Assembly: GCA_004554205.1 (NCBI GenBank)
Contig: SFNH01000041.1
Location: 1 to 22,743 of the forward strand
Length of the DNA stretch: 22,743 bases
Direction of reading: 5' to 3'
From: Clostridium sp.
GTDB taxonomy: Bacteria > Bacillota > Clostridia > Lachnospirales > Lachnospiraceae
In this document: piece by piece, positions 1 to 7,072 of the stretch
Layout: each line of letters begins with the position of its first letter
How positions within the stretch are numbered: the first letter of the stretch is position 1
The notes under the pieces: generated by a model
Told to the model about the DNA's origin: nothing
Seen by the model: the letters and a program-made list of their open reading frames with translations, nothing else
Databases searched by the model: none
Program-made: the position numbers and the translations under genes

Positions 1-534
1 GCTATCAGCACAAATTATATGTATATCAGCATCATCAATAGCGCCACCTTGTTCTTTAACCAACGCACTTATGATCTTCTTACAACGATTAACATTGTCT
101 TCTATAAGATCCAGGCCATAAATGTTATTTTTTACTATTTTTTCAATCGGTACAGAAAACTTTTTATTAATATATAAAATTGATGAAATAAGGAAAATAC
201 CACAACCACATCCCGGATCAATAATTTTATAATTATCATCCCATGTATCAATGCCAGACATTACATTCTCAAAAATGTATGATGCAATATATTCTGGTGT
301 GAATACTATTCCATTTTCATTAACCTTCTGCGATTCCAATAATGCCTCAAACAGATATGTTAGTGTTTCAACATCTACATCTATACATAGCTCTTCAATT
401 ATCTTAGTAATCTCAGATTCTTCTTTTTCATGCAAATATGCTGCTATTAATGCGTCTTCAATCTCACTATTATCGAAATTCTTTATCTTTTTCAGAAAGT
501 TGGGGATTATCGTTTCTTTTAATTGTGGTCTCAT
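1..534 (-). CDS. N6-adenine DNA methylase, N-terminal part (runs off left edge)
   Basis: Probable SAM-dependent adenine methyltransferase of a restriction-modification or phage-defence system. The frame is open for 178 codons from an ATG at 534-532 to the window edge, so only the N-terminal part is present. Residues 1-70 are a charged helical region. Residues 75-87 read GIVFTPEYIASYI, the F-T-P-x-x-I element that precedes the SAM site in N6 methylases. Residues 104-115 (IIDPGCGCGIFL) are SAM motif I, and residues 138-144 (IYGLDLI) fit motif II with the acidic residue. The catalytic NPPY motif would lie beyond the edge and is not seen. A GAGAGG ribosome site lies about 7 bases before the ATG. 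The gene is AT-rich, unlike everything to its right, which suggests horizontal transfer. Whether it is a type I HsdM, a type II or a type IIG enzyme cannot be decided. Confidence 0.85.
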   Translation of the reverse strand, partial: MRPQLKETIIPNFLKKIKNFDNSEIEDALIAAYLHEKEESEITKIIEELCIDVDVETLTYLFEALLESQKVNENGIVFTPEYIASYIFENVMSGIDTWDDNYKIIDPGCGCGIFLISSILYINKKFSVPIEKIVKNNIYGLDLIEDNVNRCKKIISALVKEQGGAIDDADIHIICADS

Positions 535-579
535 TTTACCCTCTCTTTAACTTCGTTTTTAGACCCATGTATCATATAT

Positions 580-608
580 ATTATATTCTTATAAAAGAAT
601 AAAAGCAA
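580..608 (-). promoter_or_regulatory. Sigma-A type promoter of the DNA methylase gene
   Basis: Read on the minus strand, a TTGCTT -35 box (608-603) is followed after exactly 17 bases by a perfect TATAAT -10 box (585-580), about 46 bases before the methylase start codon. The spacer contains the inverted repeat ATTCTT-4-AAGAAT (585-600), which could be an operator; that role is inference. Confidence 0.7.
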
Positions 609-689
609 CAATTATTCAGCTTAAGTACGTATATATAGTACCCCGGTCGCGGCCACAGCTTTCTCTTTTGTTCGATCGACGGATGTAAA

Positions 690-822
690 ACTTTTGCTCG
701 GCTGCCTCGCAAAAGTGTTCACCGTCTTCCCTCACAGCAAATATATACCCCGCTCCCTCGGGGCTGGACAGTCTCAGCTCCGAGGACGCGCTGTGTAAAC
801 CTTACCGTGAGGGAGACCGGTG
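690..822. other. Intergenic block of nested inverted repeats (possible structured RNA or palindromic element)
   Basis: The 383 bases between the methylase start (534) and the AGCS stop (918) hold no gene. Besides the methylase promoter they contain several paired segments. ACTTTTGC (690-697) pairs with GCAAAAGT (709-716). TTCACCG plus CCCTCAC (718-735) pairs imperfectly with 807-824. CACAGC (733-738) pairs with GCTGTG (790-795). CTCGGGGCTG (758-767) pairs with CAGCTCCGAG (775-784), allowing one G-T pair. The last three are nested, so the block could fold as one long branched hairpin on either strand. No known RNA family was recognised. It may be a transcribed RNA or a palindromic insertion at the composition boundary. 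Confidence 0.45.
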
Positions 823-854
823 AATGCTTTTTTGAACTTGTGAAAAAAAGCATT
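823..854. terminator. Hairpin downstream of the AGCS gene, possible terminator
   Basis: AATGCTTTTTT (823-833) is perfectly complementary to AAAAAAGCATT (844-854) around a 10-base loop. It lies about 64 bases past the stop codon of the AGCS transporter on the minus strand. The stem is A/T-rich with the T-run inside it rather than after it, so it is not a textbook intrinsic terminator; it could act in either direction. Confidence 0.4.
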
Positions 855-917
855 ACATCCGGCGACCGAACGAAAGAGAATACCCGCCGCCCGGATCAAT
901 CAGGAAGCCCCACCGTG

Positions 918-2315
918 TCACGCGGGACTGTCTCTGCGTGACCTGCGGCGCGAAATCCGCGGAAAGCGCACCTGGCGCGCTAAAAGCCACAGCGCCAGCA
1001 GATTCGGATAGGCCATCAGGCCGTTCCACACATCGGAGACCAGCCATACGAGCCCGAGCCGCCAGACGCAGCCCGCAAATACCGCCGCGAGATAAAGCGC
1101 GGTATAGAACCGCAGGATAGCCTTTTTTCTCCCGCCTCCCAGACGATCCGCGAGATACTCCGCCGTCTGACGTCCAAGATAGTACCACGCAATGATCGTG
1201 GCAAAGGCAAAGACAAGCATGGCGCCGGACACGAGGAGCTCTCCCGCCGCGCCGAGCTTCCGGGAAAAGCACCACGCCGCGAGCGCCGCGCCGTCCGCGT
1301 TTGTGGGGGCCATCGCTCCCGCTTCATTCTGCACGCAGAGGATGACGAGCGCCGTCAGGGTGCAGATGACAACGGTGTCGAAAAACACCTCAAACATCGC
1401 CCACATACCCTGCTCCTGCGGGTCGGTGTCCTCCGCCGCCCCGTGGAGCACCGCCAGGCTTCCAAGGCCCGCCTCGTTGGAAAACACCCCTCTCGACATT
1501 CCGTAGCGCACACTCCGGCTTAAGAGAAACCCCGCTGCTCCGCCGCCCACGGCAGGCGCGCAAAACGCGCCGAAAAAAATGCTCGCGAAAACATGCGGGA
1601 GCGATTTAAAGCACGACAGGATGACCGTCATCGAAAACAGAAAATAGATTCCCGCAGATATCGGTATCAGGCGCTGTGTCACCTGCGATATCCTTCCGAT
1701 TCCTCCGAGGATCACCGCGCCGGAAAGCGCCGTGATGAGTACGGCGCTCACAAGGGGAGGAATTCCCGCGCCAAACTTAAGGCTGCCGCTCATGGAGTTT
1801 GACTGCACCATGCTCCCCATGCCGAGCGATGAGAGCACCGCAAAGAAGGCATAGAGGATTCCAAGCTGCTTACACCCCACTCCGCGCTCCATATACACCA
1901 TAGGGCCGCACATCCAGTGTCCGTCCTCCCCCCGGTAGCGGTACTTCTGACCGAGGCTGGTCTCGGCGTACGCCGTCGCCATGCCGATGAGCGCACAGAC
2001 CCACATCCAGAAGATCGCCCCCGGCCCTCCTGCCGTCAGCGCCGTCGCAACCCCGACGATATTTCCGGTTCCGATGGTCGCCGCCAGAGCCGTACAGGCC
2101 GACTGGAAGGAGGTGATGCGCCCCTTCTCCCGCGCGCCTTCCCGCGCGCGCCCATTTCCAGGCAGACTCCCCACCGTTGCCCGCCACCACACGGGGAACC
2201 CCTTAATCTGAAACGCGCGGGACTTTACCGTAAAGTACAGCCCCGTTCCGAGAAACAGCGCCATCGTCCACGGCCCCCACACCACCAGATGCACGGTCTG
2301 CGCCAATTCTTCCAT
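918..2315 (-). CDS. AGCS-family sodium:alanine/glycine symporter
   Basis: Integral membrane symporter that takes up small neutral amino acids such as alanine or glycine with Na+. The 465 residues match the usual AGCS length (about 450-500) and are hydrophobic throughout, with about ten membrane segments. Family landmarks are IGTGNIVGVATALTAGGPGA at residues 81-100 and, in the second half, RYGMSRGVFSNEAGLGS, the conserved AGCS loop. The ATG at 2315 is preceded by a GGGGGA ribosome site and a consensus-like promoter at 2339-2368. The C-terminal tail (last 18 residues or so) is rich in arginine and cytoplasmic. It is divergent from the phospholipase-like gene and shares no operon with other genes here. 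The exact substrate cannot be read from sequence. Confidence 0.93.
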   Translation of the reverse strand: MEELAQTVHLVVWGPWTMALFLGTGLYFTVKSRAFQIKGFPVWWRATVGSLPGNGRAREGAREKGRITSFQSACTALAATIGTGNIVGVATALTAGGPGAIFWMWVCALIGMATAYAETSLGQKYRYRGEDGHWMCGPMVYMERGVGCKQLGILYAFFAVLSSLGMGSMVQSNSMSGSLKFGAGIPPLVSAVLITALSGAVILGGIGRISQVTQRLIPISAGIYFLFSMTVILSCFKSLPHVFASIFFGAFCAPAVGGGAAGFLLSRSVRYGMSRGVFSNEAGLGSLAVLHGAAEDTDPQEQGMWAMFEVFFDTVVICTLTALVILCVQNEAGAMAPTNADGAALAAWCFSRKLGAAGELLVSGAMLVFAFATIIAWYYLGRQTAEYLADRLGGGRKKAILRFYTALYLAAVFAGCVWRLGLVWLVSDVWNGLMAYPNLLALWLLARQVRFPRISRRRSRRDSPA

Positions 2316-2338
2316 TCTATTCCCCCAACGGACTATTC

Positions 2339-2368
2339 ATTATAACTGTTCATTTCATATCTATACAA
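2339..2368 (-). promoter_or_regulatory. Promoter of the AGCS symporter gene
   Basis: On the minus strand, TTGTAT (2368-2363) and TATAAT (2344-2339) are separated by 18 bases and lie about 24 bases before the AGCS start codon. The divergent promoter for the phospholipase-like gene lies about 70 bases to the right. Confidence 0.55.
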
Positions 2369-2412
2369 AAAAAGTTTCCATCATTCCGGCTCTCGCATTT
2401 TTCTTTTTATTA

Positions 2413-2421
2413 TGCTATAAT
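2413..2421 (+). promoter_or_regulatory. Extended -10 promoter of the phospholipase C-like gene
   Basis: TGC directly followed by a perfect TATAAT (2416-2421) forms an extended -10 box about 59 bases before the start at 2480. The -35 region (about 2393-2398) is a poor match, as is common for extended -10 promoters. Confidence 0.5.
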
Positions 2422-2424
2422 AAC

Positions 2425-2456
2425 GTAACAGCTCAGCCATGCTGCATCACACCCGC
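2425..2456. repeat. Decayed copy of the short dispersed element
   Basis: The first 18 bases, from GTAACAGCTCAG onward, match the 32-bp element at 22638-22669 at about 15 positions. The other end is not recognisable, and the flanks share only AATAAC versus AATACC. It lies in the leader of the phospholipase-like gene. Treated as a probable remnant. Confidence 0.3.
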
Positions 2457-2479
2457 AATACCGAAAAGAGGAAATGATC

Positions 2480-3460
2480 ATGCCCGGATTTACCACCCAT
2501 TATATATTAGGCATGAAAGCCTACAACGACCTTCCCGCTGGCCAGCTCAAATACATCATTGCAAAATACCGCTGGCTCTATCAGCTGGGGCTTCAGGGGC
2601 CGGATATGTTTTTCTACAATATCCCGATCCTGCGTCACCGGGACTACCGCAATGTCGGCTCCTACATGCACGAGCACCATGTCCAGGACTTTTTCGCCTG
2701 CTATCTGCGCCGCCTGTCCGAGATCGCTTCCAGGCAGCAGCGCGAGGAGGGACTTGCCTACTTCTGCGGATTTTTGTGCCATTATATCGGCGACTCGATC
2801 TGCCACCCCTATGTGTACGGCAGGATCGGCTACGACCCGAACAACCAGAGCAACCATACCCACGGCCTGCACGCCGCCCTGGAGAATGATATCGACGCGC
2901 TGCTTTTGCGGAAATACAAAAAGAAAAAGCCGTCCCAGTTCAACCAGGCGGCTACGATCTGCCTAAACGGCATGGAGATGCAGTTTATCTCCCGCTTCCT
3001 GTCGGAGTGTATCAACGAGGTGTACTATCCGATCACCTACAGCAACAATTTCCAGGTGACTCCGCGCATGATTCACCGCTCCATCCTGGCGCTGCGCTTC
3101 GGCTGCCGCACCCTCGCGGATCCCCTTGGAAAAAAGCGGAACAAGGTCGCGTTTTTTGAGAATATTTTTATGAAAAATCCGGTCGCCTCCTCAAAGCTCG
3201 TGACGGACGAAGTGAAAAATCCCCGCGAGGTCTTAAATCTCGATCACGAGGTCTGGTGCAATCCGTGGGACCGCAGGCTGGCATCGAGGGCGTCCTTTCC
3301 GGCGCTGTTTTGCCAGTCTCTGGCAAAGTGCTGCAGCGTGTACGCCATCTTGAGCTCCGACGTCATCGGGAAGCTCCCCTGCGACGAGCTGAACATAAAG
3401 AGGCTCCTTGACGAGCTCGGAAGCTACTCCTACCACAGCGGGCTTGCGGTAAGCGACTAG
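2480..3460 (+). CDS. Zinc-dependent phospholipase C-like protein
   Basis: Belongs to the zinc-dependent phospholipase C fold family (PF00882 type), whose members hydrolyse phospholipids or act as uncharacterised metal-dependent phosphodiesterases. Likely metal ligands are H7 (in TTHY), D42 (in GPD), H101 and D105 (in CHYIGD), H109, H128 and the H131-x3-E135 pair. There are 326 residues and no signal peptide or membrane segment, so it seems cytoplasmic, unlike secreted clostridial alpha-toxin. Two ATGs are possible, at 2474 and 2480; the second is chosen because AGAGGA at 2467-2472 is then 7 bases away instead of 1. Its stop overlaps the stop of the convergent MBL-fold gene by 4 bases. Catalytic activity on lipids is inference from the fold. 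Confidence 0.8.
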   Translation: MPGFTTHYILGMKAYNDLPAGQLKYIIAKYRWLYQLGLQGPDMFFYNIPILRHRDYRNVGSYMHEHHVQDFFACYLRRLSEIASRQQREEGLAYFCGFLCHYIGDSICHPYVYGRIGYDPNNQSNHTHGLHAALENDIDALLLRKYKKKKPSQFNQAATICLNGMEMQFISRFLSECINEVYYPITYSNNFQVTPRMIHRSILALRFGCRTLADPLGKKRNKVAFFENIFMKNPVASSKLVTDEVKNPREVLNLDHEVWCNPWDRRLASRASFPALFCQSLAKCCSVYAILSSDVIGKLPCDELNIKRLLDELGSYSYHSGLAVSD

Positions 3461-4419
3461 CGGATGATCTGGTCGCCGTCCTTCATGCAGTAATGCGTTT
3501 TAACGCCGAGCTTTCTCATCCACGCCTTCGTCTCAGCGGTCCTGTATGTCCCGCCCTCATTGTCCCACAGCCACTGCGGCGTCGGCCAGAGACAGACAGA
3601 CGGCGCTATGGCCCGGTAGACGTCCTCGCCCACGCCGTTCTGGCCGTGGTGCGCCATCTGCACAACATCCGATTTAAGCGCCCCCGCGCCCACACCGGCG
3701 AGCAATGCCTCCCCTCCGGCTTTCTGCAGATCTCCGAGGAACAGGATCGACACATCGTTTACCACCATCCGGTAAACCATGCCGGCATCGTTGCCGTCGC
3801 GCTCCCCGATATGCTCATCATCCGGCTCAAAGCGGTCGTTCATCACGGTAACGCTCACATCGTCCACCGTGATCACATCGCCCTTTTTCACCACCTGACG
3901 CTTCTTCTCGGGAAGCGCCGATACCATTCTCATAATGTAATCCGCCGTTCCCAGATCTCCCGGCTCGTGAACCGCATACCACGAAAGGGGCGCGAAATTG
4001 TAGTAGATACGGTCAATCTCGACGCCGGTATCCACGCCGTCGGCCTCATTTTGCAAAAGCTTTAAGAGTGCGCCTACATGGTCTGTGTGGGTGTGCGTCA
4101 AAAACCACGCGTTCACCCTGCCGCCCCGCTTTCTGATCTCCTCCGCCAGATGGTCGCCGTCCTCCCAGCGCCCTCCGTCGACGACGATCAGGCCGCCGTC
4201 GCGCGTCCTCAAAAGAAACGACATCATCTGCCCCTTCGTCTGGTTCTCAAGCATCACAAGCTCCGCTCCACCAAGCATCGGCGCCCTCTGCGTATTCTTC
4301 TCTCCCTCTGTCGCGATCTCTCTCTCCGCCCCGAAGCTGCTCGTCACCGCAAACGCGGCGGCCAGAGCGACAATCAGGATCAAAAGAGCCGCTGCCGCGC
4401 GATAAGTCGTCCTTTTCAT
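3457..4419 (-). CDS. Exported metallo-beta-lactamase-fold hydrolase, ComEC-like
   Basis: Metal-dependent hydrolase of the MBL fold, similar to the soluble domain of competence protein ComEC. The H109-T-H111-T-D113-H114 motif (THTHTDHVGA) binds two metals; later GDLQKAG and AHHGQNG supply further ligands. Residues 1-30 are a signal peptide or membrane anchor (KR-rich start, then AAALLILIVALAAAFAV), so the enzyme acts outside the membrane. There are 320 residues. The start at 4419 is chosen for AGGAG 8 bases upstream and the signal peptide directly after it; a longer frame from 4485 lacks these. It stands alone, divergent from the BCCT gene. Substrate is unknown: nuclease or phosphodiesterase activity is plausible. 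Confidence 0.85.
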   Translation of the reverse strand: MKRTTYRAAAALLILIVALAAAFAVTSSFGAEREIATEGEKNTQRAPMLGGAELVMLENQTKGQMMSFLLRTRDGGLIVVDGGRWEDGDHLAEEIRKRGGRVNAWFLTHTHTDHVGALLKLLQNEADGVDTGVEIDRIYYNFAPLSWYAVHEPGDLGTADYIMRMVSALPEKKRQVVKKGDVITVDDVSVTVMNDRFEPDDEHIGERDGNDAGMVYRMVVNDVSILFLGDLQKAGGEALLAGVGAGALKSDVVQMAHHGQNGVGEDVYRAIAPSVCLWPTPQWLWDNEGGTYRTAETKAWMRKLGVKTHYCMKDGDQIIR

Positions 4420-4450
4420 CTTCAAATCTCCTGTCAATCTCATAAAAGCC

Positions 4451-4479
4451 TTGCAATTTTTGTTAATCAGTGATATTAT
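4451..4479 (+). promoter_or_regulatory. Promoter of the BCCT transporter gene
   Basis: TTGCAA (4451-4456), a 17-base spacer and TATTAT (4474-4479), about 50 bases before the BCCT start. The surrounding 60 bases are strikingly AT-rich compared with the genes on either side. Confidence 0.6.
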
Positions 4480-4483
4480 GTTC

Positions 4484-4512
4484 AATATAATTCAATTTTA
4501 AATATTTTTGAA
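4484..4512 (-). promoter_or_regulatory. Possible promoter of the MBL-fold gene
   Basis: On the minus strand, TTCAAA (4512-4507), a 17-base spacer and TATATT (4489-4484), about 64 bases before the start at 4419. Its -10 box lies only four bases from that of the BCCT promoter, so the two would compete for polymerase. Confidence 0.4.
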
Positions 4513-4529
4513 CATCGGAGGTGCCCCTT

Positions 4530-6095
4530 ATGAAAAATAATTCTCCCAGACCTGGTCGGAACAGCGGCTCACTGTTTGGACAGCTCGACTGGTTCACCAC
4601 GCTGGTTCCTTTCTTCTGTATCCTGGCCCTGTGCGCCTGGTTCGTGACAGAGCCGGAGCAGTCCTCCGGGATGTTAGAGTCTGTCCGCGCCTTTCTCGGG
4701 GATGAGCTCGGAAGCTACTACCTCGTCATCGGGCTGGGCATATTCCTCTGCTCCATGTACATGGCGTTCTCCCGCTATGGGCAGATCCGGCTGGGAGATA
4801 TTAAAAAGCCTTTGTACTCCGATTTCCGCTGGGGCTCCATGATGTTTACCGCCGGGCTTGCCGCCGACATCCTGTTTTACTCGTGCTGTGAGTGGATGCT
4901 GTACGCCTCCGAGCCGCACATCGCCGAGATGGGCGCGGTGCAGGACTGGGCGGCGACCTACCCGCTGTTTCACTGGGGACCGATTCCCTGGAGCTTTTAC
5001 CTCGTGCTCTCCGTGGCGTTCGGCTTTATGCTCCACGTCCGCAGGCGCGACAAACAGAAATACTCCGAGTCCTGCCGTCCGCTGCTCGGGAAGCACGTTG
5101 ACGGCCCCGCGGGAAAGCTTATCGACTTAATCGCCGTCTTCGCGCTGCTTGCGGGAACCGCCACGACGTTTTCGCTCGCGACCCCGCTCCTCTCGATGGC
5201 GGTCAGCCGCGTGAGCGGCATCCCGCAGTCTACCGCCCTCACCATCGCGATCCTTGTGATCGTATGCCTGGTCTACACCCTCGCGGTCTACTTCGGCATG
5301 AAGGGCGTGCAGCTCTCCGCCGCCTGCTGCAGCTACCTGTTCTTTGCCCTGCTCGCCTATGTGTTCTTCTTCGGCGGGGAGAGCCGCTTTATCGTGGAGG
5401 CCGGCATCACCGGTCTCGGGAATCTGGCGCAGAATTTCATCGGGCTGTCCACCTGGACCGACTCGCTGCGCACCTCCTCCTTCCCGCAGAACTGGACGTG
5501 CTTTTACTGGGCGTACTGGATGGTGTGGTGCGTGGCAGTTCCGTTTTTCATCGGCTCCATCAGCAAGGGGCGCACTATTAAGCAGACGATCCTCGGCGGC
5601 TACTTATTCGGGCTGTCCGGAACCTTTACCTCCTTCATCATCATGGGCAATTTCGGGCTCGGGCTCCAGATGCACGGGCGGCTCGATGTGCTGTCCGCCT
5701 TTGCCGAAACGGGCGACCTGTACGGAGCGATCATCTCGATTCTGGAGCAGCTTCCGATCTCCGAACTGGTGTTCGTGCTTCTGGTGGTGTGCATGATCAC
5801 CTTCTACTCCACCTCCTTTGACTCCATCACCATGGTGGCGTCCACCTACACCTACAAAAACCTCGGCCACGATGAGGAGTCGAACCGGAATGTAAAGCTG
5901 TTCTGGGCAGTCTTCCTCATCCTGCTGCCGCTGGCGCTGATCTTCTCCGAGAACTCCATGACGAACCTCCAGACCGTCTCCATCATCGCGGCATTCCCGG
6001 TGGGGCTCATCATGATCCTCATCATAGGAAGCTTCTTTAAGGATGCGGGGGCGTATCTTAAGGAGATGGAGAAATGCAACCGTTCAGACACATAG
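4530..6095 (+). CDS. BCCT-family betaine/choline/carnitine transporter
   Basis: Secondary transporter for trimethylammonium compounds in the cytoplasmic membrane; 521 residues with about 12 membrane segments. The aromatic box is intact: W149-G-x3-W154-x2-Y157 on TM4, and NWTCFYWAYWMVW (321-333) on TM8 with W330 and W333. One usually aromatic Trp position is Tyr329. The TM3 glycine stretch reads GLAAD (109-113). BetP has glycine at the last position, and proton-coupled choline carriers of the BetT type have aspartate there, so D113 hints at choline transport. Start: the ATG at 4530 has GGAGG 8 bases upstream; a GTG at 4521 sits inside that ribosome site. It faces the glycan locus, with 22 bases to the convergent GtrB-like gene and no obvious terminator. 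A role in supplying choline to LicD is inference. Confidence 0.92.
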   Translation: MKNNSPRPGRNSGSLFGQLDWFTTLVPFFCILALCAWFVTEPEQSSGMLESVRAFLGDELGSYYLVIGLGIFLCSMYMAFSRYGQIRLGDIKKPLYSDFRWGSMMFTAGLAADILFYSCCEWMLYASEPHIAEMGAVQDWAATYPLFHWGPIPWSFYLVLSVAFGFMLHVRRRDKQKYSESCRPLLGKHVDGPAGKLIDLIAVFALLAGTATTFSLATPLLSMAVSRVSGIPQSTALTIAILVIVCLVYTLAVYFGMKGVQLSAACCSYLFFALLAYVFFFGGESRFIVEAGITGLGNLAQNFIGLSTWTDSLRTSSFPQNWTCFYWAYWMVWCVAVPFFIGSISKGRTIKQTILGGYLFGLSGTFTSFIIMGNFGLGLQMHGRLDVLSAFAETGDLYGAIISILEQLPISELVFVLLVVCMITFYSTSFDSITMVASTYTYKNLGHDEESNRNVKLFWAVFLILLPLALIFSENSMTNLQTVSIIAAFPVGLIMILIIGSFFKDAGAYLKEMEKCNRSDT

Positions 6096-6117
6096 CCGGA
6101 CGCTTACGGAGAGACAG

Positions 6118-7047
6118 CTATTTCCCCACATTCTCCGTCTCTTCCACAATATAGATCGGGCGATCCTTGAGCTCGCTGAAAAGAATCGCGATGTACTCGC
6201 CGATGATCCCGACGATCAAAAACAGAACCGCAAACATAAAGCAGTTTACGATCACGATGGTGGCGTAGCCGCTCGGCGCGCCTTTCCTGGTGCAGAGGGT
6301 ATAGACCACCATCGCCGCGCCGGTGAGCGCCGCGAAGATGCCCGCGTAGATCCCAAGCCTTAACGGCATGTTGGAAAAACACATGATCGTATTCATGGAA
6401 AAGGCAAACAGCTTTCGGATGCTGTACTTGCTCTTTCCGGCGACCCGGTCATTGGCCTCATACTCGATCACCGTCTTCTTAAAGCCGATGTTTTGCACAT
6501 AGCCCCGGAGGAAGCGCACCTTCTCCCGGTAATTCTCCTTGAGAACCGCCGCCGCCTGCCCCGATATGGCAAAGAAATCCGACGCGTTCGGCTCAAATTT
6601 CATGTCCGACATCGTGTTGATCAGCCTGTAAAACGCAGACGAGGTAATGTTTTTCACCAGTCCGGCGGAAGTATTTCTCGTCCGCACCATGCTGATCACG
6701 CCGTAGCCCTCGTCGAGCTTCGCGACGATCCGTTCAAGGATTTCCGGCGGGTGCTGCAGATCCGCGTCCATGCAGACGATCCCATCGCCGCGCGCATAGT
6801 CGATTCCCGCGATCATCGCCGCCTCGTGGCCGAAGTTTCGCGAGAACGACACCACCTTCACCCGCTCATCTGACTTCGCAAACGCTTTTAAAACTTCAAG
6901 ACTTCCATCCTGGCTTCCGTCATTTACGAAAACGAGCTCATAATCCCAGGATAGCGCGTCTAAGATCGGCTTCGCGGTCTCATAAAACATCGGCAGCGCC
7001 TCTTTTTCATTGTACACGGACACCACTACGGAAAGCATCTTCCCCAT
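6118..7047 (-). CDS. GtrB-like polyprenyl-phosphate glycosyltransferase (GT2)
   Basis: Moves a sugar from a nucleotide donor to undecaprenyl phosphate on the cytoplasmic face of the membrane, giving a lipid-linked sugar for later transfer outside. The 309 residues fit the DPM1/GtrB group: GT2 domain at 1-215 starting VVVSVYNEKEAL, V41-N-D43, the D94-A-D96 metal site (CMDADLQHP), then two membrane helices at about 229-250 and 262-290 and a short basic tail. It is the last gene of the glycan locus, 25 bases after licD. Two starts are possible: 7047 or the Met three codons later, which has GGGG just upstream. No small GtrA-type flippase gene is seen. Its likely partner is the GT-C-like protein at 11300-13180. 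Confidence 0.85.
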   Translation of the reverse strand: MGKMLSVVVSVYNEKEALPMFYETAKPILDALSWDYELVFVNDGSQDGSLEVLKAFAKSDERVKVVSFSRNFGHEAAMIAGIDYARGDGIVCMDADLQHPPEILERIVAKLDEGYGVISMVRTRNTSAGLVKNITSSAFYRLINTMSDMKFEPNASDFFAISGQAAAVLKENYREKVRFLRGYVQNIGFKKTVIEYEANDRVAGKSKYSIRKLFAFSMNTIMCFSNMPLRLGIYAGIFAALTGAAMVVYTLCTRKGAPSGYATIVIVNCFMFAVLFLIVGIIGEYIAILFSELKDRPIYIVEETENVGK

Positions 7048-7072
7048 TATCTCAACAACCTTTCGTCAGCCT

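Noticed and set aside
251..550. 99-codon open frame on the plus strand in the AT-rich left end
   Set aside because: It is antisense to the methylase, which has SAM motifs, a ribosome site and a promoter; the plus-strand translation is a low-complexity Ser/Ile-rich shadow.
1917..2345. 142-codon plus-strand frame over the AGCS gene start
   Set aside because: Pro/Arg-rich shadow of a clear AGCS transporter on the other strand; it also crosses the AGCS promoter.
2336..2350. AACTGTTCA next to the AGCS promoter as another short mobile unit
   Set aside because: Only one short half-match, no second inverted end and no flanking direct repeat; probably chance overlap with the -10 box.
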